28,953 nt of DNA from Bryobacterales bacterium (GTDB taxonomy: Bacteria; Acidobacteriota; Terriglobia; Bryobacterales; Bryobacteraceae): positions 11,144-40,096 of the forward strand of contig PLRZ01000218.1 in the NCBI GenBank assembly GCA_003164075.1, given 5' to 3'. Shown one piece after another: positions 7,594-16,825 of the stretch. Position 1 is the stretch's first letter. Every line of letters begins with the position of its first letter. The translations under genes and the position numbers were made by a program. The notes below the pieces were generated by a model. The model made no database searches, was not told the origin of the DNA, and worked only from the letters and a program-made list of their open reading frames with translations.

Positions 7594-9884
7594 GAATTCG
7601 AGCAATCGCGTTATTTCTTTTGGGCATCCCTCTGCTTGCCCAGGAAAATCTGCCGGGCACGGCGCCACTGACGATGACGGGCGACCTGGCAGCCGCTATG
7701 GTGAACGGCATTCACCATTTTCTGGACGGCGAAACGGCGGCCGCGCCACAGAATCGCGCGCGCTTCTGGCGCCGCGATTACACTTCGCCGGCAGCGTACG
7801 CGAAATCGGTCGACGCCAATCGCGAACGGTTGCGAATCATCATTGGCGCGGTGGATGCGCGTGCCCCCTTCCAGGCCGTCAGCCTGTTGACCGACACCAA
7901 TGCCGACTCGGTGATTGCCAAAGGTCCGGGCTATCGCATCCATGCCGTTCGCTGGCCGGTCTTTGACGGCGTGACCATGGAGGGCCTCATGCTCGAACCG
8001 CAAGGCACTCCCGTAGCTCGCCTGGTGGCCGTTCCGGACGCCGACTGGTCGCCCGAAATGCTTGCCGGTCTCGCACCCGGCATCCCGCCCGGCGCACAGT
8101 TCGCGCGGAGGCTGGCCGAAAACGGCTGCCTGGTCCTGATCCCCACCGTCATCAACCGCAAGGACACCTGGTCAGGAATTCCCGGGATTCGCATGACCAA
8201 CCAGCCGCACCGCGAGTGGATCTACCGCATGGCTTTCGAGGCCGGCCGCCAGATCGTCGGATACGAGGTGCAGGCGATCTTGGCCGCGGTGGACTGGTTC
8301 GACCGGGAGAATGCCAAGACACGCGCCCCCATCGCCGTTGCTGGATATGGAGAAGGCGGCCTCAGCGCCTTCTACAGCGCCGCTATCGACCCCCGCATTG
8401 ATGCCGCGCTGGTGAGCGGCTACTTTCAGCCTCGCGAGGAACTCTGGAAAGAACCGATTTACCGCGAGATCTGGTCGCTGGTGCGCGAGTTCGGCGAGGC
8501 GGACATCGCCAGCCTGATCGCGCCGCGCGCGCTGGTAGTGGAACATTGCCGCTTTCCCGTTGTGACCGGCCCGCCGCCGCACACCAACGAGCGCCGGGGT
8601 GCGACACCGAACGGGACCATCACAACGCCGCCCGCTGGCGCAGTGAGGGGAGAGGTCGAGAAGGCGCGCCTTCATTTCGAGCGGCTCGGCGCAGCGGACC
8701 ACCTGACGCTGGTGGAAGGCAGCGACGAAGCGCAGCCGGGCTCGGATAAGGCCTTGGCCGCCCTGCTGCGCGCAGTAGGTGCAAAGAGGCCCCTGCGCAC
8801 GGCCGGCGCCCTCCCGGAGCGCGAGCATTCCGCCCCGAATATTGAAGACCGCATGCACCGGCAATTCGATGCGTGGGTGAACTACACACAGCGGCTGATT
8901 CGGGAGTCCCCGATGCGCCGCCAGGAGTTCTGGGCGCAGTTCGACACCTCGAGCCCGGAACACTGGAAGCAGACTTCGGACTCTTCCCGCGATCACATAT
9001 GGGACGAAATCATCGGACGACTGCCCGCGCCCACTCTACCGATGAATCCGCGGGCGCGCCTCATCTACGACACTCCGAAATTCCGCGGCTACGAGGTGGT
9101 ACTGGATGTCTGGCCCGACGTGTTCGCGTATGGCATTCTGCTTCTGCCCAAGGATCTTAAACCCGGCGAGCGCCGCCCCGTCGTTGTCTGCCAACATGGC
9201 CTCGAAGGGCGCCCACAGGACGTCGCGGATCCCAACATCGACAACCCCTATTACCACCACTTCGCGGCAAACCTGGCGAACGAGGGATTCGTCGTGTACG
9301 CGCCGCAGAATCCGTACATCGGCCAGGACCGGTTTCGGCTGTTGCAGCGCAAGGGCCATCCCCTCAAGTTGTCGCTATTCTCCTTTATCCTGGGTCAGAA
9401 CCAACGCACCTTGGAATGGCTCAAGTCGCAGCCGTTCGTCGACCCGCAACGTATCGGGTTCTATGGCCTTTCTTACGGCGGGAAAGCCGCTGTGCGGGTC
9501 CCGCCCCTGCTCGGCGATTATGCGCTCTCGATCTGCTCGGGCGACTACAACGAATGGGTTTGGAAGACCACCAGCATCGAGTCGTCGTACTCGTACATGC
9601 CGCTGCAGGAGTATGACATGCTGGAGTTCGACTTTGCGAACAAGGTAAACTATTCGGACCTCTCGAATCTGATGGCTCCCCGTCCCTTCATGGTGGAAAG
9701 AGGGCATCGCGACACCGTGGCGCCGGACGAGTGGGTGGCCTATGAGTTTGCCAAGACCCGCCTCTTCTATTCGCACATGAAGATTGAAGATCGCGTCGCG
9801 ATCGAGTTCTTCGACGGGCCGCACACGATCAACGGCAAGGGTACTTTCGAGTTCCTGAAACGATATCTGAACTGGCCACACTGA
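7590..9884 (+). CDS. Exported two-domain alpha/beta-hydrolase (acetyl-xylan-esterase-like)
   Basis: The 764-residue protein starts with a Sec signal (RIRAIALFLLGIPLLAQ). Residues about 40-420 form one alpha/beta-hydrolase-like domain in which the nucleophile elbow reads GYGEGG: position 254 is Gly where Ser is expected. Residues about 430-764 form a second domain with an intact elbow, YGLSYGG (Ser628), a likely Asp708 (HRDTVAPDE) and His745 (GPHTIN). The second half belongs to the acetyl xylan esterase / dienelactone-hydrolase-like group. It probably removes acetyl or other ester groups from plant polysaccharide outside the cytoplasm. The first domain looks catalytically dead and may bind substrate. 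ATG 7590 is supported by the signal peptide. The gene lies 200 bp after the dehydrogenase. A fragment of a relative is at 841-912. Confidence 0.8.
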   Translation: MRIRAIALFLLGIPLLAQENLPGTAPLTMTGDLAAAMVNGIHHFLDGETAAAPQNRARFWRRDYTSPAAYAKSVDANRERLRIIIGAVDARAPFQAVSLLTDTNADSVIAKGPGYRIHAVRWPVFDGVTMEGLMLEPQGTPVARLVAVPDADWSPEMLAGLAPGIPPGAQFARRLAENGCLVLIPTVINRKDTWSGIPGIRMTNQPHREWIYRMAFEAGRQIVGYEVQAILAAVDWFDRENAKTRAPIAVAGYGEGGLSAFYSAAIDPRIDAALVSGYFQPREELWKEPIYREIWSLVREFGEADIASLIAPRALVVEHCRFPVVTGPPPHTNERRGATPNGTITTPPAGAVRGEVEKARLHFERLGAADHLTLVEGSDEAQPGSDKALAALLRAVGAKRPLRTAGALPEREHSAPNIEDRMHRQFDAWVNYTQRLIRESPMRRQEFWAQFDTSSPEHWKQTSDSSRDHIWDEIIGRLPAPTLPMNPRARLIYDTPKFRGYEVVLDVWPDVFAYGILLLPKDLKPGERRPVVVCQHGLEGRPQDVADPNIDNPYYHHFAANLANEGFVVYAPQNPYIGQDRFRLLQRKGHPLKLSLFSFILGQNQRTLEWLKSQPFVDPQRIGFYGLSYGGKAAVRVPPLLGDYALSICSGDYNEWVWKTTSIESSYSYMPLQEYDMLEFDFANKVNYSDLSNLMAPRPFMVERGHRDTVAPDEWVAYEFAKTRLFYSHMKIEDRVAIEFFDGPHTINGKGTFEFLKRYLNWPH

Positions 9885-9892
9885 CCGCCAGC

Positions 9893-10255
9893 CGATTCCG
9901 CTGTAGCGCATTTCCAAGAATTCGGGGATTGTGAAGACTTTATTCCTTAATTCCTTATGTGATAGGGGAAAAGCACAGAGGTGTCGGTGGCGGCGAAACC
10001 GAGGCATATGAACGTAGTCAACTCAACGGTGCCCGCGCACAGAGCATAGCGGTAGGCGTCGCCGGACAGCCCGACCAAGTGTTCCGCGCCGATGTTAGTG
10101 GCGAACAACGATGCGCCGGCAACGGGCCACGTGAGGCCACGCCCGGCCAAGAAGAAACTGGCGCTGGTCTCACTCACCTTCTTGCGTACGGCCAGGTACA
10201 ACCCCAGCCAAACGCTGGCGAAAATAACCAGCAGGTAGACGACGCAATCTCCCAC
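9893..10255 (-). pseudogene. Sodium:solute symporter (SSS), truncated and frameshifted
   Basis: From GTG 10255 the minus strand encodes a membrane segment (VVYLLVIFASVWLGLYLAV), then FFLAGRGLTWPVAGASLFAT and NIGAEHLVGLSGDAYRYAL. These are the first two helices and signature of SSS-family sugar or solute symporters. The frame stops after PYHIRN because of an 8-bp tandem duplication at 9942-9957. Deleting one copy restores PYHIRNKVFTIPEFLEMRYS, the normal next segment. Homology then ends at about 9893, next to the end of the convergent hydrolase gene. About 120 of some 500 residues remain, so the transporter is non-functional. It lies 69 bp after the isomerase-like gene and was once the last gene of that operon. 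Confidence 0.72.
9942..9957. repeat. 8-bp tandem duplication inside the symporter pseudogene
   Basis: ATTCCTTA occurs twice in a row (9942-9949 and 9950-9957). Removing one copy joins HIRN to KVFTIPEF in one frame, so this duplication is a clear frameshifting lesion. Confidence 0.85.
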
Positions 10256-10324
10256 CGTTAGAGAAAAAGTAACGTCTCGTCATTGCCATTTTTCTCAAAG
10301 CTCCTTGCCCGGCGCGCGGGATCG

Positions 10325-11272
10325 CTAAGCTAAACAACTCTTCACGTACGCGAAGCACTTCTTGGCTTCGGCGATAATATCGGAGCCTTCCGGAATAGGG
10401 TATTCCAACTCCAGGTTGGCCGGGAAGCGGTACTTCTCACTTTTCATCAACTGCATGACTTCCTTGATGGGCGTATCGCCCGTTCCCCACACCGCGACGT
10501 TGGGGCCGTGGTTCTTCTTGCGATCCTTCACGTGCAAGTTGGTGATCTTGTCGTGGTGCTGTTTGATGAAGGCCACCGCATCGTAGCCCGCCGCCGTGAA
10601 ATGGCCGATATCCAAATTGATGGCATTGTATTTGCCGTACGCCATCAGGGTATCGTAGCTTTCGAGCGTGGCCGTCTGGTTGGGATCGTTGGTCGCGTCG
10701 TGGCCGTGATACCCGACCATCATCTTGTGCTCGTCCGCGATTGGGGCGATGCGCTTCGCCACCGTCAGGGTCGTGCTGGTGGTGATAGCTTTCACGCCGA
10801 GGCCTTTGGCCATCGCGAAGCCGTACTCAATATCCTCGTCCTTCATGCGGTCCTGCATGTTGTAGCAGAGAAGCGCGACTTCGATGCCGGCATCGTTGAA
10901 CTTTTTGCGCACGCTTTTCCACGTTTCCGCAGTGGCGGAAGCGCGCCAGTGCGCAAGTTTCTCCATGCCCGCCTGCCGCTCGGCCTGCTGTTCGGGGGTG
11001 GACTGGGGACGGCGAACGAGCGCCGGCGCCTCGGGCGCGCCCGCCAGCGCCTCGCAATGCTCGGACGTGAGCTCGGCCTCGCCCAGGCCAACGTCGACGT
11101 ACGCCCGGATGATCGCTTCCGGATCCGGGCTGGCAATTCGGTTGAAGCTATAAGTGATGGCGCCGATCTGGACGCCATCGATTTTCGAATTGATCATCCG
11201 AGCGCCGAACGCCTTGCTCAGCGGCAAGGACGCCAGCGCCATCTTTCCCAAATCCCGTCGTGAGATCTTCAT
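10325..11272 (-). CDS. Sugar phosphate isomerase/epimerase-like TIM barrel, Tat-exported
   Basis: The ATG at 11272 is preferred: it has GGAAAGGAACGG just upstream and gives a Tat signal (MKISRRDLGKMALASLPLSK), whereas the longer frame adds 47 residues of no recognisable type. The 315-residue product is an AP-endonuclease-2 / xylose-isomerase-like TIM barrel. Candidate metal-binding segments are AELTSEHCEAL, MVGYHGHD, NLDIGHFTAAG, LHVKDRKKN and NLELEYPIPEG. Relatives isomerise or epimerise sugars such as hexuloses or inosose. A Tat signal on such a protein is common in Acidobacteria and Planctomycetes and suggests a periplasmic role. It lies in the minus-strand series after the TonB receptor and SDR gene, and before the broken symporter. 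Confidence 0.8.
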   Translation of the reverse strand: MKISRRDLGKMALASLPLSKAFGARMINSKIDGVQIGAITYSFNRIASPDPEAIIRAYVDVGLGEAELTSEHCEALAGAPEAPALVRRPQSTPEQQAERQAGMEKLAHWRASATAETWKSVRKKFNDAGIEVALLCYNMQDRMKDEDIEYGFAMAKGLGVKAITTSTTLTVAKRIAPIADEHKMMVGYHGHDATNDPNQTATLESYDTLMAYGKYNAINLDIGHFTAAGYDAVAFIKQHHDKITNLHVKDRKKNHGPNVAVWGTGDTPIKEVMQLMKSEKYRFPANLELEYPIPEGSDIIAEAKKCFAYVKSCLA

Positions 11273-11366
11273 TCCGTTCCTTTCCAGTCGGCTCGCGTGA
11301 GAACGGCGACCCGGAGGTTCTCGCCACCAAGGTATCGAGGCGTGACACTCCGAAAAATACGCGTCC

Positions 11367-11576
11367 TCAAGGGTCGGGCGCCAGTTTCCCGGCCCAAGGC
11401 CGAACCGGCGCAATGATCGTCGGCGTGAGCGGCCCCGTCAAAGCAAGCGATCGGGGATTGAAGCTGCGGCTTAAGATTCGCACGGGGCGTCCGACGGATT
11501 GCAGCTCGGCCGCCCATACCGCTGCGTATAAGATATAAGGGGCCGTGATGGACGAGAAAAGTCGGATTGCTCTCAT
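11367..11576 (-). CDS. Signal-peptide-bearing small ORF, possibly a truncated gene
   Basis: The ATG at 11576 has GGAG about nine bases upstream and encodes MRAIRLFSSITAPYILYAAV, then WAAELQSVGRP and a Pro-rich tail (PTIIAPVRPWAGKLAPDP), 69 residues in all. The N-terminus looks like a secretion signal; the remainder matches nothing I know. It occupies most of the 412-bp space between the SDR gene and the isomerase on the same strand. Given the other stubs in this window, it may be the 5' remnant of an exported protein with its body deleted. A chance frame is possible. Confidence 0.3.
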   Translation of the reverse strand: MRAIRLFSSITAPYILYAAVWAAELQSVGRPVRILSRSFNPRSLALTGPLTPTIIAPVRPWAGKLAPDP

Positions 11577-11684
11577 CGTCGTGTACTCCGGTATTCCGGC
11601 TAGTGCAACTGCACTCATCAGACTCCAGGTTCCGGGGCTCGCAGTGTCCGTCAGTGCCGCCAGGCACGGCGGACCGGCCCGGGG

Positions 11685-12437
11685 TTAAACCATGCGCATA
11701 GTCATCCCACCATCCACCGGGATTTCCGCGCCGGTAATAAAATCATTTTCGACCAGCGCGGCCAAGGCTGCCGCCACGTCCTCCGGCCGGCCTTCGCGAT
11801 GCAGCGGAATGCGATTGCGCGTGTTGTTCTCCACCTGTTCGGAGGTGAGGTAATCCTGGAAGCGGGTGCGAATGATTCCCGGTGAGACGCAATTGACGCG
11901 GATGTTGAAATCGGCCAACTCGCGCGCTAGCGCCCGCGTGAACTGCGGAATGGCGCCTTTGGCGACGCCATAAGCGATCGCGCCCGCGCAACCGCGCGAG
12001 CCCGCAGCCGAAGAAATTAGCAGGATGGCGCCGCCGCCGCGCTCGACCATGGAGGGGACCGCTGCCCGGGCGAGATGGAATACAGCATGTACGTGAATAT
12101 CGAAGGCCCGGTACCAGGTGCAGGGATCTACATCGAGGAGGCCTCCATTTGCCGGGCCTCCGGCGCAATGGACCAGCACATCCAAGCGCCCGAGGGCCAC
12201 TACCGTCTGGCGTACGCAACGAACGGTTTCCCTGGGGTCCGACACATCGGCCGTAAGGGTCAAGGCCTTGCGGCCCAGTGCTTCGATTTCCTGTTTCACG
12301 CCCTGGGCGAGCAGATCGTCCTCAGGAAGACCGCAGATGGCAATATCCGCGCCGCGAAGAGCGAACTCTCGCGCCGTCGCCGCGCCGATTCCGCTGCTTC
12401 CGCCCGTGATCAGGCAAACCTTTCCGTCTAGTTCCAT
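11685..12437 (-). CDS. Short-chain dehydrogenase/reductase (SDR)
   Basis: This 250-residue classical SDR starts at ATG 12437, preceded by GAGGAG; the open frame extends upstream but without SDR-like sequence. It has the nucleotide-binding TGGSSGIG (residues 11-18), an HCAGG strand end in place of the usual NAGG, and the catalytic Ser142/143, Tyr156 and Lys160 (YGVAK). A typical C-terminal PVDGGMTMR follows. It has no signal peptide and is cytoplasmic. Such enzymes oxidise or reduce sugars and their lactones, alcohols or keto acids with NAD(P)H. Here it lies 178 bp downstream of the TonB receptor on the same strand, so a sugar-derived substrate is likely but inferred. Confidence 0.87.
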   Translation of the reverse strand: MELDGKVCLITGGSSGIGAATAREFALRGADIAICGLPEDDLLAQGVKQEIEALGRKALTLTADVSDPRETVRCVRQTVVALGRLDVLVHCAGGPANGGLLDVDPCTWYRAFDIHVHAVFHLARAAVPSMVERGGGAILLISSAAGSRGCAGAIAYGVAKGAIPQFTRALARELADFNIRVNCVSPGIIRTRFQDYLTSEQVENNTRNRIPLHREGRPEDVAAALAALVENDFITGAEIPVDGGMTMRMV

Positions 12438-12615
12438 GTTCTCCTCGTCGCCGCAGACGCGAACGCCGTTCGACCCAACCGCGGCCGGCGCATTGCTGCG
12501 CCGGAAGTGGACCAACCGGGCGAGGGCCCGATCGCCGCGGCCGGCAGGCGCGCGGCGATTGAAGCCGCGCGCCTTATGATGCATTCGTGTGCCGGCGCCT
12601 CTCTGGGTTCTCCGG

Positions 12616-15600
12616 TTACCACGTCAGCCGCAGCGTCAGTTGCAGATCGCGCGGCGAGTTGGCGGAAGTGTTGGTGTACATTATGCCGTTGGCGCCCGGC
12701 GTGGGGAGCCCCGGGTTGTTCAATACCTGGAAGAAGTCGGCATTGAAGCGAAGCTTCGCGCGTTCGCCCAGGTTGAAGGCCTTGAACAACGATGCACTCA
12801 GGTTGAAATCCCACGGGACTGCAAGATACTGATTCATCCAGTAGGGGAGGTTGGTGCTCATCGTGGTCCGGACCACGCTGCCGTTTTTCAGCGGGAGCCA
12901 AGCGGTTTGGGTCTCCCAGTATTGCGACATGTTGGTGCCGGCGGGGGCGTTGGCAGGCAGAGTCGTCGTGCCGTACGGAATCAGCGGCAGGTTGGACGGC
13001 TGGTAATTCGCAGGTAGGCCGCAGATTCCGCTGCACTGTCCGGTCGCGTTGGTGCGATTGATCAGCGGCGGCGAAATATAGCCGTTCCAGTCTAAGTAGC
13101 CAGGTATGCATTGGCCGCTGGAGCAGTCCTCGATCGGGTACTTGGTGCCGTAACTCTGGACGGGGCCGGTCGGCCCATAGTTGGTGGTCGGCAACGCGAT
13201 GTAGCGGCTCTGGTAGGTCCCGAAGCCGGCAAGCTGCCAGCCGCCGATGATGCCGTTCAGGAATTTCCCCGCATTATGGGCCAGCAGGTGGTCCCGCCCG
13301 AAGGGGAGATCCACGACCCAGTTCCACTTCAGTTGGTGGTGCGGGATGGCAGAGTCCCGTTGGTAATTGAGGAAGTGATTTCTCGCATCGAAATCCGTGG
13401 GGACCGCGCCCGGCAGGAAGGCAGAAACCGGCAACACGCTCGACCCGCCGCCGTTTCCGACCAGGGTGGACTCGGTGAAGGCGTCGGTCATCGTATAGGC
13501 AAACTGCCATCCGAAGCCGTGGTTATAGCGCCGCTCCAATTCGAGATCGATGCCGTTGGCGTTGGAAATGCCTTGCTTCGTGTATTCGGTAATGCTGCCG
13601 TAGGTCGTGGTGTCGTAGGCATTTTCTCCCGTCGAAGCGTAGGTGCCGGTAGGCTTCGGCTGGCCGGTCACCGTGTACCAGACGTAATCGGGCGGCGCGG
13701 CATTGAAATTGACGTTCTGCGGCAGGTTCCAGCCGTGGTTGCCCAGGTAAGTGGCTTTAGCTATGATGCCTGACGAGATTTCCCGCGACAGAGAAAAGTT
13801 CCACTGCATGTCGCGTGTGGGCGGTTGATGGGGGTTGTTGTACTGCAGCGCGCAACAGCCCGGCGTGATGCTGACGTAGGCCGGATTATTGAGAACATTA
13901 GTGGTATTCACACCGGCCACGAACTGGGGCTGAGAGCGCAATTCATAGTTGGGAAGGCCGTCGATTCCGTTTACTCCCACCAGCGCCTGGTTGTTTACGG
14001 AGTATTGAATCGGGTACCCGTAGGGGATGCCGCTGCCGGTGAGATTATCCCAGGTGCGCAATGCCGCCTGCGAGTCGAAGACTCCGAATCCGCCGCGCAG
14101 CACCAGAGGTTTTGTGGAATCGCCGAGCCGGTAGGCGAAGCCCGCGCGTGGCGAGAAGATCCATGAGTTGCCGTATACCAGGCCGGAGGGAAGACCCGCC
14201 TGCTGCGCGGTCTCGAATTTGGCGCCAATGTTTTGCAACCCGTTGATCATCGTCGTGGTGGTCATGCTGGCCGCGTACATATCCGCGACCGAGCGGCCGA
14301 GCACCATCGAGTCCTTGGCTGTATCGAAGCCCACCACAAAATTGCCGCCGACGCTCTCCGCGGGCAGGTTCTCGTAGCGGAGCCCAAGATTCACGGTGAG
14401 CCTGGAGGTGGCTCTCCAGTTGTCCTGGAAGTAGCCGGTGAACTCCTTATCCTGCAGGTTCCACTGCGGGCGCTTCGAGGTGTCCTTAAAAGTGCCTGCG
14501 TCGCCCAGGAAGAAGCTCGCGCCGGAAAAGCCGGTGAACGGAACGGCACTGTAGGACGATCCGCTGGTCGGATCGAAAAGGGCGGTGTACTGGCTATCGT
14601 ACGTGACGGTCGTGCCGTTGTGGTCGGTCAACGCGTCGTCGAATTCCATGTGGACCTGCCCGCCGAACAGCAGTTGGTGCTTGCCGATCACGCGCGTGAA
14701 ATCCTGATCCCCAATGAGAATTCTGGTGGTGTTATAGCGCACCTGCTGCGTGGAATAACTGGCCCCGAAACCCATGCCGCTGGTCGCATAGGAGTTATTC
14801 GGATCGTTTCCCAGATCCGGCACGCCCAGGTACTGGGACACGTTGCCGATACCAGAATCGTTAGGGGAGCCCACGAACTTATACTCCTGCGAGTAGGAGA
14901 CCCGGGTCGAGCTCAGGAAGGTGGGGGAGATCGTGTGCGACCATGACCCCGCCGCGCTCACATCATGGTAAGTGCCGAGGACCCAGTTGAGCGGGCCGCT
15001 CAGCGCCGGAATGCCGGATCCTGCCCCGACGTACGGGGCATTGTCGAAGTTGTCGGAAACCCGGACGAAAAGCTGGTCGCGGTCGCCGATGCGCTGATCG
15101 ATGCGGCTCGTCACCATATAGTCCATCGTTGAGCTGGGAGCCAGTCCGTAATAGTTGTTCGCCACCATCGGGTTGACGTTGGCGAAGGTGGGCTGCGGCA
15201 TGATGCTGAACAGGTACTTGGCGTCCGGGCTTTCGCGGTTCAGCGGGATGATGTTGTTGGGGAATGGCGTGCGGCTGTAGTTCGGCCCCGGACCGGTGCT
15301 CAACGGATCGTAGATGGTGTAGAGCCGTCCCAGGCTATCCAGCAGGCCGCTGTAATCGCCCTGGCGCATGGCGTCCGTCTGCACGGTGGTGCTGACAGTG
15401 GAGTCGCTGACTTGGCGCAGCGCCTCATAAGAGGCGAAGAAAAACGTCTTGTTCTTTCCGTTGTATATCTTCGGAATATAGACAGGACCGCCCAACGACG
15501 CGCCGAACTCATTCCGGACGTAGTGGGGAGGCTTGGTGTAGTAATCCTGGCGGCGGCGCGCGACGCCGACCCCGCTGTTGCGGTTGGTTTCGAACGCGCT

Positions 15601-16326
15601 TCCATGGATGCTGTTGGCGCCGCTCTTCGTCGAAAGCATGACGGAGGCGGGACGGTCGAACTGGGCCCCGGACATGCTGGTCTCGACCCGTAATTCCTGC
15701 ACGCTGTCCACGCCCGGCAGCCGCCCGCTCCAATCGCCCGTGTCGCGGTTCTTGATGATCGCGCCATCCTGGTATAATTCCACGCCGTCGCGCAACCCCA
15801 TATTGATTGGGTTGTTATTGCCGTCCTGGCCCCCGTAGAGACCCGGCGTGGCCATCATGATGATATTCGCGATGTTGCGCCCGTCCGTTGGCAACTGCTC
15901 GATGCGGGCACGTTCCAGGTTTTCCGAGATGGTCGCATCCGTCGTCGCAACCAGGGGCGCGGCCTCCCCGGCCACGGTGACCTGTGTGGAGAGCGATCCC
16001 ACTCGCAGGACCGGGCTGACTTCCGCGGTCTGGCCGACCTGCAACAGGAGTCTGCCTTCCCAGGTCTCCATCCCGGAAACCTCCACCTTGATTTCATATG
16101 TGCCGGTCACCATCGGCGGGAACGTGAAGAAGCCGACGTTGTTGCTGGTGGTGGAAGTTTTGATGCCGGTGGCGGTGTTCACGATGGAAACGTTCGCGCC
16201 GACGATCACCGCTGACGTGGCGTCCCGAACTACTCCTTGCACGGTGCCGCTTCCGGTCTGGGCCGGCAACATCAAAGCGGACATAATAATCAAAAGCGCG
16301 AACCGGTTCACTCGATACAAAAGCAT
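12616..16326 (-). CDS. Oar-like TonB-dependent receptor with carboxypeptidase-regulatory-like domain
   Basis: The ATG at 16326 follows GAGGAGA and begins a Sec signal (MLLYRVNRFALLIIMSALML, then PAQT). The mature 1236-residue protein starts with a carboxypeptidase-regulatory-like beta-sandwich (GTVQGVVRDATSAVIVGANV). A plug domain (about 120-240) and a very long outer-membrane barrel follow, ending in the aromatic residue expected for outer-membrane proteins (LTLRLTW). Acidobacteria carry many such receptors in place of SusC; no SusD partner is seen here. It probably takes up or binds a large glycan fragment across the outer membrane using TonB energy. It is first in a minus-strand series with SDR, isomerase-like and former symporter genes, driven by the promoter at 16412-16456. 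I see no frameshift. Confidence 0.9.
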   Translation of the reverse strand: MLLYRVNRFALLIIMSALMLPAQTGSGTVQGVVRDATSAVIVGANVSIVNTATGIKTSTTSNNVGFFTFPPMVTGTYEIKVEVSGMETWEGRLLLQVGQTAEVSPVLRVGSLSTQVTVAGEAAPLVATTDATISENLERARIEQLPTDGRNIANIIMMATPGLYGGQDGNNNPINMGLRDGVELYQDGAIIKNRDTGDWSGRLPGVDSVQELRVETSMSGAQFDRPASVMLSTKSGANSIHGSAFETNRNSGVGVARRRQDYYTKPPHYVRNEFGASLGGPVYIPKIYNGKNKTFFFASYEALRQVSDSTVSTTVQTDAMRQGDYSGLLDSLGRLYTIYDPLSTGPGPNYSRTPFPNNIIPLNRESPDAKYLFSIMPQPTFANVNPMVANNYYGLAPSSTMDYMVTSRIDQRIGDRDQLFVRVSDNFDNAPYVGAGSGIPALSGPLNWVLGTYHDVSAAGSWSHTISPTFLSSTRVSYSQEYKFVGSPNDSGIGNVSQYLGVPDLGNDPNNSYATSGMGFGASYSTQQVRYNTTRILIGDQDFTRVIGKHQLLFGGQVHMEFDDALTDHNGTTVTYDSQYTALFDPTSGSSYSAVPFTGFSGASFFLGDAGTFKDTSKRPQWNLQDKEFTGYFQDNWRATSRLTVNLGLRYENLPAESVGGNFVVGFDTAKDSMVLGRSVADMYAASMTTTTMINGLQNIGAKFETAQQAGLPSGLVYGNSWIFSPRAGFAYRLGDSTKPLVLRGGFGVFDSQAALRTWDNLTGSGIPYGYPIQYSVNNQALVGVNGIDGLPNYELRSQPQFVAGVNTTNVLNNPAYVSITPGCCALQYNNPHQPPTRDMQWNFSLSREISSGIIAKATYLGNHGWNLPQNVNFNAAPPDYVWYTVTGQPKPTGTYASTGENAYDTTTYGSITEYTKQGISNANGIDLELERRYNHGFGWQFAYTMTDAFTESTLVGNGGGSSVLPVSAFLPGAVPTDFDARNHFLNYQRDSAIPHHQLKWNWVVDLPFGRDHLLAHNAGKFLNGIIGGWQLAGFGTYQSRYIALPTTNYGPTGPVQSYGTKYPIEDCSSGQCIPGYLDWNGYISPPLINRTNATGQCSGICGLPANYQPSNLPLIPYGTTTLPANAPAGTNMSQYWETQTAWLPLKNGSVVRTTMSTNLPYWMNQYLAVPWDFNLSASLFKAFNLGERAKLRFNADFFQVLNNPGLPTPGANGIMYTNTSANSPRDLQLTLRLTW

Positions 16327-16411
16327 AGTCTTCTCCTCTATGAAACCCGGCGATTTTCCATCGCCGTGTGGCGCTCGCCACGGCGGCGGAGAGCCAACCC
16401 TGAGCAATACA

Positions 16412-16456
16412 TCTGATATCGCAGTTAATCATAATCTGCTTTTTCCCGGCAGTCAA
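16412..16456 (-). promoter_or_regulatory. Promoter with shared 12-mer, for the TonB receptor operon
   Basis: Minus strand: TTGACT (16451-16456), 17 bp, TATGAT (16428-16433), 4 bp, TGCGATATCAGA (16412-16423). The receptor ATG lies about 85 bp downstream. It is back to back with the promoter at 16568-16611. Confidence 0.7.
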
Positions 16457-16567
16457 CAGTTTTTGTTTCCCTCTCCAGCCGTCCGGTCCGGAGCGCCGGG
16501 AAGCGTACCATTAGCCGTCGAAGGCCGTCGCGCGGCAACTTCAAAAAACTTCGCGGGCGGCCCGTGC

Positions 16568-16611
16568 TTGACTCGGACGGTGGGGTCTCCGTATGCCGCT
16601 GCAATATCAGG
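16568..16611 (+). promoter_or_regulatory. Promoter with shared 12-mer, for a truncated gene
   Basis: TTGACT (16568-16573), 17 bp, GTATGC (16591-16596, a weak -10; TATGCC one base later is an alternative), 3 bp, TGCAATATCAGG (16600-16611). A GGGGAG ribosome binding site and ATG (16628) follow at once. Confidence 0.55.
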
Positions 16612-16627
16612 GGAGATCCGGGGAGTT

Positions 16628-16825
16628 ATGCTTTCGAATCGAGCGGTTTCGCGCAACCGAATCGCGCCGGCATTTTCGATCCTTCCGCTGCTACTCCTCC
16701 GGGGAGCGCCGGCGGCTCGCGGCGAGTCCCCACAGTGGCGCCACGCGCGTCACATCGGTGAAATCGAAGATGGCGTACCGGTAGTTCAGAAACACTCCCC
16801 CCGGGCTTTGCCGCCCCGGACTTGA
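16628..16825 (+). pseudogene. Signal-peptide stub of a lost exported protein
   Basis: The ATG at 16628 follows GGGGAG and the promoter at 16568-16611. It encodes a secretion signal with a hydrophobic core and an Ala-x-Ala-like end: MLSNRAVSRNRIAPAFSILP, then LLLLRGAPAARGESPQ. After about codon 38 the sequence becomes the antisense of a GH9 pseudogene (16745 onward) and the frame continues only by chance to 16825. Promoter, ribosome binding site and signal are thus intact but the body of the protein is gone. The original product cannot be identified. Confidence 0.5.

Noticed and set aside
9375..10007. Minus-strand open frame of 210 codons
   Set aside because: Only its first part (KVFTIPEFLEMRYS) is symporter sequence; the rest is antisense to the hydrolase gene.
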